Positions 1 through 11,143 of a stretch of 16,190 bases of DNA are shown here, piece after piece. Source of the DNA: Opitutia bacterium. GTDB taxonomy: Bacteria > Verrucomicrobiota > Verrucomicrobiia > Opitutales > UBA953. The first letter of the stretch is position 1. Each line of letters starts with the position of its first letter. A program made the position numbers and the translations under genes. The notes under the pieces are model-generated. The model ran no database searches and was not told where the DNA came from. It was given only the letters and a program-made list of their open reading frames with translations. The stretch spans positions 1-16,190 of the forward strand of contig JAJPZB010000038.1 of NCBI GenBank assembly GCA_021204635.1, in the 5' to 3' direction.

Positions 1-50
1 ACCCTGAACCCGAGCCTGTCACCGGCTCTGTTGTGGAGGGCGAAAAATAG
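1..50 (+). CDS. C-terminal end of an upstream protein (partial)
   Basis: Reading from base 3, an open frame gives PEPEPVTGSVVEGEK and stops at TAG (48-50). The acidic, Pro/Glu-rich tail and the lack of a terminator before the next gene suggest the end of a preceding gene transcribed with the ABC cluster. Only 15 codons are visible, so neither the family nor the reality of the gene can be shown. Confidence 0.4.
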   Translation, partial: PEPEPVTGSVVEGEK

Positions 51-97
51 CTTTGTTGCGGTAGTCATTGTTGTCGGGTTTTCACCAATTGCCTGCG

Positions 98-1123
98 ATG
101 GAAGAAGATTCTAACGAGAACGAAGAAATGGAAGAGGCGGCGTTCTCGCAAAGCGCGGAGAACGACGCGATAACCGTGCGCGGGCTGACCAAGGTTTACG
201 GCTCATACAAGGCAATTTCCGACGTCTCGTTTTCCGTGAAGCGCGGCGAGATTGTCGGCTTTCTCGGCCCCAACGGCGCGGGGAAATCCACAACAATGCG
301 GATTCTCGCGGGGCTGACATCTGCCAATTCCGGCATTGCGAGAATCTGCGGCATTTCCGTTTCCCGCGATTCGTTTGAGACGAAGAGCCACCTCGGCTAC
401 ATGCCCGAGAACAACCCGCTTCCCGAGGAGTTGCGCGTCATAGAATATCTGCGTTGGCGCGCGAAGCTGAAAAACGTGCCTGCGAAAAAGGTCAGGGAGC
501 GCGTCGAGGCCGTGATGGCGGCGTGCGACCTTGCGCGCAAGGCGCAGAGAAAGCTGATTGGCTCGCTTTCCAAGGGATTTCGCCAGCGCGTCGGCATCGC
601 CGATGCATTGCTTTCCGAGCCCGACGTCGTGATTTTGGACGAGCCGACAATCGGCCTCGACCCGCACCAAATCTTGGGAATTCGCTCGCTGATTCACGGC
701 TTGCGCGGCAACAAAGCGGTCTTGATTTCGTCGCACATTTTGCCGGAGATCGAGAACGTCTGCGACCGCGTGATCATCATAAATCAAGGTCGCATTGTTG
801 CGGCGGGCACGCCTCAGGAACTGCGCAAAGAGTTCATAACAACGCGGACTTTTTCCATCGTCTCCGACGCCACGGCGGAAAAGGTCAAGGAAATTTTTGG
901 CGTGGAAGATTGCACCGACGTTCCCGCCACGCAGTTTGGTCGCGCGTCGGTCTCGCTCGTCGTCCCCGTGGCGTTTCCCACCGAGGGCATGCTCGAAAAG
1001 CTTCGCCTCGCCGGCGTTGTCGTGGAGGAATTTAGCGAGAAGCGGCCGAGTTTGGAGGACATTTTCATGGCGGCGACGCGGCGCAGTTACGACGTCGTCA
1101 ACGATTTTCGGAAAAAGACATGA
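98..1123 (+). CDS. ABC transporter ATP-binding protein, GldA/ABC-2 type
   Basis: This is the cytoplasmic ATPase of an ABC-2 exporter, about 341 aa from the chosen start. Counting from ATG 98, Walker A (GPNGAGKST) is at residues 57-65, the signature loop LSKGFRQRVGIA at 157-168 (LSKG replaces LSGG, common in this subgroup), Walker B with catalytic Glu (VVILDEPTIGLDP) at 177-189, and the H-loop His in SSH at 213. A C-terminal region of about 100 residues follows the ATPase core, as in the GldA/CcmA-like drug and motility exporters. The first 20-25 residues are an acidic extension (EEDSNENEEMEE) not needed for the fold. Starts at TTG 68, ATG 98 or ATG 128 are possible; none has a clear SD, and ATG 98 was chosen as the first ATG. 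The stop overlaps the permease start (ATGA, 1120-1123), so the two are translationally coupled. The family is certain; the substrate is unknown. Confidence 0.93.
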   Translation: MEEDSNENEEMEEAAFSQSAENDAITVRGLTKVYGSYKAISDVSFSVKRGEIVGFLGPNGAGKSTTMRILAGLTSANSGIARICGISVSRDSFETKSHLGYMPENNPLPEELRVIEYLRWRAKLKNVPAKKVRERVEAVMAACDLARKAQRKLIGSLSKGFRQRVGIADALLSEPDVVILDEPTIGLDPHQILGIRSLIHGLRGNKAVLISSHILPEIENVCDRVIIINQGRIVAAGTPQELRKEFITTRTFSIVSDATAEKVKEIFGVEDCTDVPATQFGRASVSLVVPVAFPTEGMLEKLRLAGVVVEEFSEKRPSLEDIFMAATRRSYDVVNDFRKKT

Positions 1124-1887
1124 AGCATTTTTCAATAATTTTCCGCCACGAATTGCGCATGCTTTTCATCTCGCCTTCGACCTATGTCGCGGGAGTGATT
1201 TTTTTGTGCCTGATGGGCGGAATGTATTGGGTGGCGTTGCAATTGTCGTCGATGACGGATTCGCAGGAGCAACTTCCGGTGGAGGCGTATTTTTACCTTT
1301 TCTGGATTCCGCTTTTCATCTTGGTGCCGCTCATCACGATGCGCTCTTTCGCCGAGGAGCGGCGCGCGGGGACGCTTGGCGCGCTGCTGACGACGCCGAC
1401 AAATGCGCTCTCGATCGTGCTCGGTAAGTTTGCGGCGGCGTACTCGCTTTATCTGCTGCTGTGGATTTTGGCGCTGGCGTTCCCCGTGATTGGCTGGTGG
1501 ATGCTCAAAGATTTTTGCCCCGACCCGCGCTTGCTCGCGCTCGGCTCGATGATTGGCGGAATTGTGTTTGTCGCGCTGAGCGGGCTGTTTTACGTCGCAA
1601 TCGGGATTTTGGCGAGCAGCCTGACGCGGAGCATGCTCGTCGCCGGTTTGCTCACTTCCTGCGGGCTTTTCGTGTTCATCGTTCTCGGCGGGCTTTTGCA
1701 AATGCTCCCGCTCGACGTCTATGAGTCGTTCGCTTGGTTGCGCGCGCCGGCGGAATATCTGAGCACGTTCAAGCACTTGGAAAATTTCACGACGGGGCTG
1801 ATCGATTCCCGCCCGTTTTTCCTGTTTTTCAGCGGGACAATTCTCGCGCTCGGGCTGACGACAATAAACGTGGAATCGAAGGCGTAA
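1120..1887 (+). CDS. ABC-2 type transporter permease, GldF-like
   Basis: This 255-aa polytopic inner-membrane protein is the channel partner of the preceding ATPase. Six hydrophobic segments can be read: around residues 15-38, 58-78 (the loop after it, with RSFAEERRAGTL, is a hallmark of this permease group), 100-125, 140-170, 178-200 and a last one near the C-terminus (FLFFSGTILALGLTTINVESKA). The pattern SFAEERRAGTLGALLTTP followed by a long helix is typical of ABC-2 family permeases including GldF. The ATG overlaps the upstream stop by four bases (ATGA), which implies coupling and 1:1 expression with the ATPase. No separate SD is needed or seen. The order ATPase-permease-GldG-DUF4340 is a recurrent cluster in several phyla. 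The cargo is not known outside gliding Bacteroidetes. Confidence 0.9.
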   Translation: MKHFSIIFRHELRMLFISPSTYVAGVIFLCLMGGMYWVALQLSSMTDSQEQLPVEAYFYLFWIPLFILVPLITMRSFAEERRAGTLGALLTTPTNALSIVLGKFAAAYSLYLLLWILALAFPVIGWWMLKDFCPDPRLLALGSMIGGIVFVALSGLFYVAIGILASSLTRSMLVAGLLTSCGLFVFIVLGGLLQMLPLDVYESFAWLRAPAEYLSTFKHLENFTTGLIDSRPFFLFFSGTILALGLTTINVESKA

Positions 1888-1917
1888 AATGGTTGCGGCA
1901 ACAAACGAGCAGGGCAG

Positions 1918-1924
1918 AAAGGAG
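1918..1924 (+). promoter_or_regulatory. Shine-Dalgarno site for the GldG-like gene
   Basis: AAAGGAG lies 8 nt before ATG 1933 and fixes that start. It is the best SD in the first third of the window; the neighbouring genes rely on coupling or have weak sites. Confidence 0.7.
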
Positions 1925-1932
1925 TTTTCGCG

Positions 1933-3540
1933 ATGAAGCGTTTCTCGATTTTCGGATTTGAAGATTTCAGGCACGTGCGGTTTTTCCGGACGATAAACCT
2001 GATTTTGCAAGTCGTGCTCGCTCTGCTCTTTGTCGCGGAACTGAACTATCTCGCCTCGCTGCCCGGATTTCAGGCGCGCTGGGATTTGGACGCGTCCAAG
2101 AACCACACTTTGTCGCTCGAAACCGACATGTTTCTCGAGCGCCTCGCGAAAGATTCTCCCGACGATATTTCCTACGACAATCCGTATGTGCGCGTGATCA
2201 CGACTTTCCCGAAGGCGGGCGCGGGTGCGTCTCGCGAGGAAGCGTATCGCGTGAATATGCTGCGGCGGCGCATAGTTTCGCTCGTCGAAAATTTCAGATA
2301 CAAGACCGAGGCGCTCGGCGTGCCAGGGCTCGTGAAATACGAGGAAACTGATCTGCTGAAAAACACGCGGCTCATCGCAGAAATGCGGGAGCGAAATTCT
2401 TCCGCGCCGGCGGGAACTGCGATTGTCGTCATGTCGAAGACGCGTTGCCGCACGATTTCTGCCGCGGACTTGCTGAAAGTCTCGCGCGATTCCGCAGGGA
2501 ATGTGCGCGACGTTGATGCGTTTCGCGGCGAGGAAGCGCTCATGGCGGCGATTTTGGAAGTGACGAACGAGAATTCCACGGTGATTTACTCTCTCGTCGG
2601 CGAGGGCGAGGCGCGCATAGACAGCGCGGATCGACGCCTCGGTTTGTCGTCGTTCGCCGAGCAAATGCGCATTCGCAACTTCATCATTCGCCCGCTCAAT
2701 TTGTCGCAGGTCGATGCCGTTCCCGCCGATGCCGCAATGCTCTTGATCGCAAATCCGACGGTCGCGATGACTTCGCGCAACGAAGAAAAAATCGAGCGCT
2801 ACCTGCGCGAGCGCAACGGTCGCGTGCTACTCCTGAAATCGCCGGGGACAAAAATCGGGCTCGACGACCTGCTTTTCGACTGGGGAATTCAGATAATGGA
2901 CAACTTTGTCGTCGAAACCGATGAGGCGCGGATTACGCCGGACATGAACATTTTGATCAACACGTTTAACGAACGACCGCACAAAATTTCCGAGATTCTC
3001 GTTTCGCAAAAACTTCCGCTCGTCGCCTCGCAGTTTTGCGAGATTCGCAAGGACATCGGCTCGAAGGAAGATTCCACGCGCATGGTTTCCGTGCTCGCGT
3101 TTTCGTCAAACGGCGAGAATGCCTCGCGCAGCGCGCCAAAGAGCTGGGGCGAGCGCGACTATCGCAGCGCACCATACTCGTACAATCCCGATCGCGGCGA
3201 CATTCCGGGCCCCGTGCCCGTTGTCGCGGTTTCCGAGCGCGTCGCGGGCACGCAACTCGGCGTGAGCATCCCTGGCGGGCGGCTTATTGTCGTGGGCGCC
3301 GGCGATATCGCTTCCAACGCGCAACTCGAAAACGGCGGCAACAAGCCCTTTCTGCTCAACGCGGTGAATTGGCTTTGCGCGCGCGAGATTCTCCTGAACA
3401 TTCCGCCTCGCCCGATTTCCGATTTTCGCCTGAAAGCCTCTATGCCGGATTTAATCCGCGTGGCGTGGGTCTTCGGCGCGCTTCCGCTCGCGGTTGCGAT
3501 ATTGGGGCTGCTTGTTGCGTTTTGGCGACGGCGGTTGTAG
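1933..3540 (+). CDS. GldG-family ABC transporter auxiliary protein
   Basis: This 535-aa protein is anchored by an N-terminal membrane helix (about residues 20-41) and a C-terminal helix (about 510-530, ending in the positive tail WRRRL), with a large domain of about 460 residues between them on the outer face of the membrane. Just after the first helix it has ARWDLDASKNHTLSLET (residues 48-64), which matches the GldG pattern (R-x-D-L-T-x-x-x-x-x-T-L-S). The central part fits the Gldg / ABC_transp_aux family, whose members accompany ABC-2 ATPase and permease genes. A good SD precedes ATG 1933. The gap to the permease is 45 nt and no terminator lies between, so this is the same operon. In gliding Bacteroidetes the trio is GldA-GldF-GldG; outside that phylum the role is unproven, with envelope assembly or export a reasonable inference. 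Confidence 0.88.
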   Translation: MKRFSIFGFEDFRHVRFFRTINLILQVVLALLFVAELNYLASLPGFQARWDLDASKNHTLSLETDMFLERLAKDSPDDISYDNPYVRVITTFPKAGAGASREEAYRVNMLRRRIVSLVENFRYKTEALGVPGLVKYEETDLLKNTRLIAEMRERNSSAPAGTAIVVMSKTRCRTISAADLLKVSRDSAGNVRDVDAFRGEEALMAAILEVTNENSTVIYSLVGEGEARIDSADRRLGLSSFAEQMRIRNFIIRPLNLSQVDAVPADAAMLLIANPTVAMTSRNEEKIERYLRERNGRVLLLKSPGTKIGLDDLLFDWGIQIMDNFVVETDEARITPDMNILINTFNERPHKISEILVSQKLPLVASQFCEIRKDIGSKEDSTRMVSVLAFSSNGENASRSAPKSWGERDYRSAPYSYNPDRGDIPGPVPVVAVSERVAGTQLGVSIPGGRLIVVGAGDIASNAQLENGGNKPFLLNAVNWLCAREILLNIPPRPISDFRLKASMPDLIRVAWVFGALPLAVAILGLLVAFWRRRL

Positions 3541-3591
3541 CGTTTCCGCAAGCCCGAGGCGATTTGACAACACAAAAATTTGACCAACAAA

Positions 3592-5808
3592 ATGCGTTTC
3601 AAGCTCACAATTTTCCTGCTTCTCGCGAACGTTGCCGCATTCGGTTTGATTATTTACGAGACGACGAAATCCGCCGCCCGCCCCGAGTTTGAGCAGTCGA
3701 TTTTTTCCGCCGGAATTTCGCAAATTTCCATCTCCGCGCCGGCGACGGGCGAATCTTTCACGCTCGAAGAGCGGGGGAAATCGTGGGTCGTTTCTCAGCC
3801 GTTTGAGTGGCAGGCAAATTCGTTCGCGGTGCGGCAAATGATTTCTGAATTGCGCTTCCTCGGCGCCGACGGCGGATTCTCCGTGGGAGAGGCAAAGGCG
3901 CATGGCAGCACTCTCGCGGACTACGGCCTCGAGACGCCGTCGCTCATCGTGTCGGTCACGGACGACGCGGGCGTGCGCGAGTTGAAATTTGGAAAAGCGA
4001 CGCCGGACGGGAACGGGGTTTATGCGCTTTCGCCGGACGGCAAGCGGATTATCCCCGCCGCAAAGTCGCTGTTTCTCAGCGTGTCGAAAAAGCCGGAAGA
4101 TTTTCGCGTTTCCGAGATTTTTTCGTGCCGCCCATACGAGGTTGAATCGATCGTCGTTCGCGCGATGTTCAAGGGCGGGAGCGAGCAGCGGATCGGCCTC
4201 GTCCGCGCCTGGCGCGAAAGCGAATTTGCCGGAGAAAAATCCGAGCGCATTTGGCGGTTTGAAACGCCGATTTCCGCAGACGCCGAGACGCGGCTCGTCG
4301 AAGCAAAACTCGGCGAACTCACGTCGATGCGCTACAAAAATTTTGCCAAAGGCGACTTCGCGCTGTTGGAGAAGGCGGGTCTCAAATCGCCGCGAATGCG
4401 CTTCACTCTCGAAGGTTCCAAGGTCACGGAAACGCTTCTCGTCGGAAATGCAAACCCCGATGACCAGAGCCAGCTCTTCGCGAAATTGGAGAGCAACGAC
4501 GCGATTTTCACCGTTCCCGCAGACGCGATAAATTCGTGGCGGACAGTGCCGACAGACCTGCGCGACGCGCGTTTCCTCAATTTTGACCCCGTGTTTCTGC
4601 ACTCGATAACGATTCACGGCGAGAAAAACAGCCTCACCCTTTTGCGGACAAATTTCGCGGATGAGACCGCCACAGCCGTCAAGGACGCGGATTTGGGGCA
4701 GGTCGCTCTCGACGGCGCCGACAAATCGAGCGCGGCGGCAGGCGAAGATTCCGGCGCGAATCTCGGCATAGTTTCCGCGCCCGCGAAAATCCCTTCGCCA
4801 GATGATTCGATCTACGGCTCGTGGCAAATGCCGGTCGCGCCGGGCTCGCTCGTCACGCAGGCCATGGCTGTCGATCCCGACGTGATTTGTCGACTCATCG
4901 AAAAACTTCGCGATTTGCGGGCGACGAAATATCCCGAGAGCGAAGGCGACAAAAAACTTTCGCTCGAGCAGCGCGTGCTGCGGGGTGCATTCGTCTCCGA
5001 CTTCGTTTCCGACGAAGACGCCGCCTCCATGAATTTCAACGTGCCAGTGCGCATCGTCGAGTTAGAATTCCGCTCGGCGCCTGCTGTGCGGCAACCGGCG
5101 CAGACGGGCGGGAGTACCGCCTCGACGGACGATTCTACTGCGGTCGCGTCGCGCGTAGTGACGCTGACAATCGCGCCGCCGGCGGAGCCCGATTCGCCCT
5201 ACCACGCGAAAGTCGGCAATTCCGTTTATTCGATAGAGGCGGGGATTCTCGACGAACTTTCCATTGAGCCGTCGTTCTTCCGCGAGCGCACGGTTTACAA
5301 AATGCCGGAAGGCGCGGCAGTTTTGTCGCTCTCTCTCACCGATATTTCCAAGGGTTTGGAGAGCAATGTGTTTTCTGCCACGCGCTCGGCGGCGTCTTCT
5401 GAGTGGGAAATTTTCGGGCGCGACTTTGACGAGAGCACGCTTCCCGAGGCGAGCGAGGTCGAGGCTCTCGCGAAAGTCTGCGAAATGATACGCGCCGAGG
5501 CGTTTATCAACAAACCGTTCGCGCGGAATTTTGAATTTGATTATTTGGATTCGGGCGCGCCGGAGACATGGCGCTACCGGCTCGTTTTCTCCGTGAAATT
5601 GCCCGGCTCAGACATTCCCGAAACGCACACGCTGTTTTTGACAAAGCGGCTCGGCGGGACATTTCAGCTCGCGGGAAGCGTAGATCAGAAATGCGTTTTC
5701 AAGATTTCGCAAAAGTTTATCGACGCGATTCATGCCTTGACTTTCGCGAAAGATTCGTCGAAAGACGTGCCGTCAATTCCGGTGCCGGAATCTTTGACGG
5801 GAAACTGA
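3592..5808 (+). CDS. DUF4340 domain-containing membrane-anchored protein
   Basis: The protein has about 738 aa. It starts with a single membrane anchor (MRFKLTIFLLLANVAAFGLIIYE) and the rest appears extracytoplasmic. The stretches LRFLGADGG, STLADYGLETPSLIVSV and LKFGKATPDGNGVYAL match the style of DUF4340 (repeated beta-rich units with a YGL...P..V motif), a family found directly downstream of GldG-type genes. It seems to hold more than one such unit, joined by low-complexity Ala/Ser/Gly/Asp linkers (about residues 380-395 and 500-520). ATG 3592 was chosen over TTG 3580, which would add only MTNK and also lacks an SD. It lies 51 nt after the GldG-like gene with no terminator. It probably forms the outer part of the same ABC machine; its biochemical role is unknown. 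Confidence 0.85.
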   Translation: MRFKLTIFLLLANVAAFGLIIYETTKSAARPEFEQSIFSAGISQISISAPATGESFTLEERGKSWVVSQPFEWQANSFAVRQMISELRFLGADGGFSVGEAKAHGSTLADYGLETPSLIVSVTDDAGVRELKFGKATPDGNGVYALSPDGKRIIPAAKSLFLSVSKKPEDFRVSEIFSCRPYEVESIVVRAMFKGGSEQRIGLVRAWRESEFAGEKSERIWRFETPISADAETRLVEAKLGELTSMRYKNFAKGDFALLEKAGLKSPRMRFTLEGSKVTETLLVGNANPDDQSQLFAKLESNDAIFTVPADAINSWRTVPTDLRDARFLNFDPVFLHSITIHGEKNSLTLLRTNFADETATAVKDADLGQVALDGADKSSAAAGEDSGANLGIVSAPAKIPSPDDSIYGSWQMPVAPGSLVTQAMAVDPDVICRLIEKLRDLRATKYPESEGDKKLSLEQRVLRGAFVSDFVSDEDAASMNFNVPVRIVELEFRSAPAVRQPAQTGGSTASTDDSTAVASRVVTLTIAPPAEPDSPYHAKVGNSVYSIEAGILDELSIEPSFFRERTVYKMPEGAAVLSLSLTDISKGLESNVFSATRSAASSEWEIFGRDFDESTLPEASEVEALAKVCEMIRAEAFINKPFARNFEFDYLDSGAPETWRYRLVFSVKLPGSDIPETHTLFLTKRLGGTFQLAGSVDQKCVFKISQKFIDAIHALTFAKDSSKDVPSIPVPESLTGN

Positions 5809-5835
5809 AATTAAAAAACAAGGCAAAGGCAAAAA

Positions 5836-6336
5836 ATGTCCGACCAAGCGCAATATTTAGTCGCGGCAACAGGGGATGCCGTTCTCGTGCTGATTCGCGG
5901 GCGGGCGACGTACACGACGTGTCGCGAATTTGACGAATTTCTCGGGAAAATTGGCGCGAGCGAAACTTGCAAAAAGCTTATAATCGACATGCGCGATTGC
6001 TCGGGGATAGACAGCACTGTGCTCGGGCTGATCGCCGGCGCGGCGGGCGATTTTTCTGCCAAAAACGGCGAAATCATCATGCAGAAGTGCAACCCGAGAA
6101 TCTCCGAGGTCGTCGAAAATCTTGGGCTACCGGCGCTTTTGACGTTTCTCGCGGGCGACAGCGTCGCCGAGGGCACGGAGAAGTTGCTCGCCTCGGAAAC
6201 GACGGAGCACGCGGCGTCTGCAGCCTCAAACAGCACGATTTTGCGTGCGCACGAGAAACTCATGGAAACGAGCCCCGAGAATGCCGCGCGATTCAAGCAG
6301 GTTGTGGATTTCATGCGCGCCGATCTCGGCAAATAA
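5836..6336 (+). CDS. STAS-domain protein, anti-sigma-factor-antagonist-like
   Basis: This is a 166-aa cytoplasmic protein. The first 110 residues form one STAS domain: a beta strand (AVLVLIRGRATYTTC), then KKLIIDMRDCSGIDSTVLGLIAG at about 47-68. The D-S-[ST]-x-x-G block carries the usual phospho-acceptor Ser, here probably Ser60. The order of strands and helices matches SpoIIAA/RsbV-like antagonists. The tail (about 115-166) is Ala/Ser/Glu-rich and helical, of unknown role, and longer than in a minimal STAS protein (about 110 aa). An SD (AAAGG, 5825-5829) sits 6 nt before the ATG. It is 27 nt after the DUF4340 gene and so probably co-transcribed. No anti-sigma kinase or phosphatase is in view, so its partner is encoded elsewhere. 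A lipid-transport or other scaffold STAS role cannot be excluded. Confidence 0.85.
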   Translation: MSDQAQYLVAATGDAVLVLIRGRATYTTCREFDEFLGKIGASETCKKLIIDMRDCSGIDSTVLGLIAGAAGDFSAKNGEIIMQKCNPRISEVVENLGLPALLTFLAGDSVAEGTEKLLASETTEHAASAASNSTILRAHEKLMETSPENAARFKQVVDFMRADLGK

Positions 6337-6340
6337 GCGC

Positions 6341-6367
6341 ATTCCCGCGCGGGGAATAATTTTTTCT
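6341..6367 (+). terminator. Terminator after the STAS gene
   Basis: ATTCCC (6341-6346) pairs with GGGAAT (6352-6357) around a GCGCG loop, and a T-run follows at 6360-6365. It starts 4 nt after the stop codon, so it probably ends the ABC/STAS transcript. Confidence 0.6.
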
Positions 6368-6425
6368 TGGAGGAACAGTCAAAAAGAATATCCTTCTCCC
6401 CGAAAATTTTGAAATGAGCCAGCCG

Positions 6426-6486
6426 ATGAAATTCTGCTTTTCTGAGGCTCGCGAACTCGATGAGGTCGCGACAGAACTTCATTTTT
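6426..6486 (+). other. Long interrupted stem-loop in the carB leader
   Basis: ATGAAATTCTG (6426-6436) pairs with CAGAACTTCAT (6472-6482) with one mismatch. Inside it, TCGCGA (6449-6454) pairs with TCGCGA (6466-6471), and CTC/GAG (6456-6458 / 6462-6464) closes a GAT loop. A bulge of about 12 nt (6437-6448) lies on the left side only, and five T follow the stem. This is more structure than expected by chance in non-coding DNA and may be a small RNA, a first terminator or a leader element. It lies between two terminators, so it could also be a short independent transcript. Confidence 0.4.
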
Positions 6487-6506
6487 TAAGGCTTTTTAGT
6501 TTTTTC

Positions 6507-6540
6507 AAACCTTCCGCTTTTCTTCGGAAGGTTTTTTTTT
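6507..6540 (+). terminator. Strong intrinsic terminator upstream of carB
   Basis: AAACCTTCCG (6507-6516) pairs perfectly with CGGAAGGTTT (6525-6534) over an 8-nt loop and runs into nine T (6532-6540). It ends only 37 nt before the carB start. It either closes the upstream intergenic transcript, with a carB promoter squeezed after it, or acts as an attenuator within the carB leader. Confidence 0.8.
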
Positions 6541-6577
6541 GAGTTGAGAAAATCACAACACGATTGAAGGCGAAAAA

Positions 6578-9901
<3,324 letters not shown>

Positions 9902-9940
9902 GGTTTGTTGCCGCAGGAAAATTACGAGAACAGGGAAGCA

Positions 9941-11143
9941 ATGTATTTGTCGCCGCGACAGCTTGAATTGAGCGCAATCTCGGAGGTTTTCGCCGAGAGT
10001 GTGGGTGCTGCTACAAACGGGTTGGTGGCGGACGGGTTAGTGGCGGACGGGTTGGTGGCGGGCGAGTCGGTGGCGAGTGGGTTGGTGGTGAACGGGTTGG
10101 TGGCGGGAGATCTTGCCCGCGACCACAAACTCGCGACGGGGCGCTTTTTGACGCGGAAAGATTCGTGGTTGGTTGCGCCTGTTTTGGAGTTTATTGGGAA
10201 ATTTTCCTTCGACCGCGTGTTTGATCCGTTTGCGGGCGCGGGCGACATGCTCGCGGCTGTCAAGAAAATTTTCCCGCTCACAACAATCTCGGGCTGCGAT
10301 TTGTATGACGACCGTTGGCAACGCAACGACAGCCTGCTCGCGATTCCCGTGCCTGCCGGCAAGTGTTTTGTCGCCACCAACCCGCCATATCTCGCGAAAT
10401 ACAGCGCGAGCCGCAAGGGTCTGTGGTCGCGGGTGGAGCGCTATTTCCGTGGTTGCCGCTGCGAGGATCTCTACCAGGTGGCATTGTTGCGGCTCGCGGA
10501 GTGTGGCTGCCCGTTTGTTGCCATTGTCCCCGAGACGTTTCTCACTTCGGGCATGCGTATTGCCGGCTTGGAGCGCGTTGTCGTACTGCTCGAAAATCCG
10601 TTTGAGGACACCGATGTCCCCGTGTGCGTTGTCTGCGTGAACCCCGATTTTCGCGGCGAGGCGGAGATTTTTGCGGGGGCGCGCTTTCTCGGAAATTTTG
10701 AAAAATTGCTCGCGGCGAGAATTTCGCCACAACGAACTGCGCGCATAGAGTTCAACGTCCCCGACGGGCAAATCGGCTTGCGCGCCGTCGATTCCACAGA
10801 CCCTGCCTACCGCATTCGCTTCATGCCGGCGGCTGAGCTCGCAAAAAAATACGGGCGCGAAAAAATAAAAAATTCGAGCCGGCTTTTGACCTACTTGGAG
10901 GTGCGCGAACCGCTTTGTTGCGGGCGCATCGAAGAATTGTGCCGGCGCGCAAATTCGATTTTGGAAGAAATTCGCGAGGCGTCTTGCGACATCGTGCTTT
11001 CCGCATTCAAGGGCAACACGAAGAGCGGCACGCGCCGGCGGCGATTGGACTACGCACTCGCGAGAGCCATTTTGGAAAAGGCGCTGTCGGAACTTTCTTG
11101 CGACAATGCAAAAATCGAAACAGAAACTTTTGAATTGACATGA
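9941..11143 (+). CDS. N6-adenine DNA methyltransferase-like protein
   Basis: This 400-aa protein probably transfers a methyl group from S-adenosylmethionine to adenine in DNA. The SAM-binding motif I is VFDPFAGAG (about residues 93-101), the acidic motif II position is probably GCDLYDD (118-124), and catalytic motif IV is NPPY (147-150), the signature of N6-adenine MTases. A segment ahead of motif I (ATGRFLTRKDSWLVAPVLEF, 65-84) fits motif X. The C-terminal 200 residues probably include DNA recognition. No endonuclease gene is next to it, so it looks orphan. Residues 27-56 are six pentapeptide repeats (GLVAD-like) that are not part of the fold. ATG 9941 was chosen for the nearby AGGGA (9932-9936); a TTG at 9905 would add 12 residues. 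It lies 39 nt after carB and overlaps carA (ATGA). A restriction-modification remnant is an alternative. Confidence 0.78.
   Translation: MYLSPRQLELSAISEVFAESVGAATNGLVADGLVADGLVAGESVASGLVVNGLVAGDLARDHKLATGRFLTRKDSWLVAPVLEFIGKFSFDRVFDPFAGAGDMLAAVKKIFPLTTISGCDLYDDRWQRNDSLLAIPVPAGKCFVATNPPYLAKYSASRKGLWSRVERYFRGCRCEDLYQVALLRLAECGCPFVAIVPETFLTSGMRIAGLERVVVLLENPFEDTDVPVCVVCVNPDFRGEAEIFAGARFLGNFEKLLAARISPQRTARIEFNVPDGQIGLRAVDSTDPAYRIRFMPAAELAKKYGREKIKNSSRLLTYLEVREPLCCGRIEELCRRANSILEEIREASCDIVLSAFKGNTKSGTRRRRLDYALARAILEKALSELSCDNAKIETETFELT
10019..10108 (+). repeat. Six in-frame 15-nt G-rich repeats in the methylase gene
   Basis: The consensus is GGGTTGGTGGCGGAC, translated G-L-V-A-D; the six units read GLVAD, GLVAD, GLVAG, ESVAS, GLVVN, GLVAG. 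The unit length is exactly five codons, so gain or loss of a unit would keep the frame. Here the G-rich strand is the coding strand, opposite to carB. The fourth unit is the most decayed. The array begins 78 nt after the start codon, so the 5' part of the mRNA would itself be G-rich. Confidence 0.85.

Noticed and set aside
68..97. TTG 68 as start of the ABC ATPase
   Set aside because: No SD, and it adds ten residues before the first ATG; possible but not preferred.
1132..2664. Long open frame on the - strand (510 codons) across the permease and GldG-like genes
   Set aside because: It is antisense to two well-supported genes, very rich in Arg, His, Gln and Glu, and has no recognisable domain; a by-product of GC-rich codon use.
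6414..6542. Possible leader peptide MSQPMKFCFSEARELDE before carB
   Set aside because: The frame runs through the whole terminator, has no SD and no run of regulatory codons such as Arg; treated as non-coding.
9905..9940. TTG 9905 as start of the methylase
   Set aside because: It begins 3 nt after the carB stop with no room for a good SD; ATG 9941 has AGGGA close upstream.
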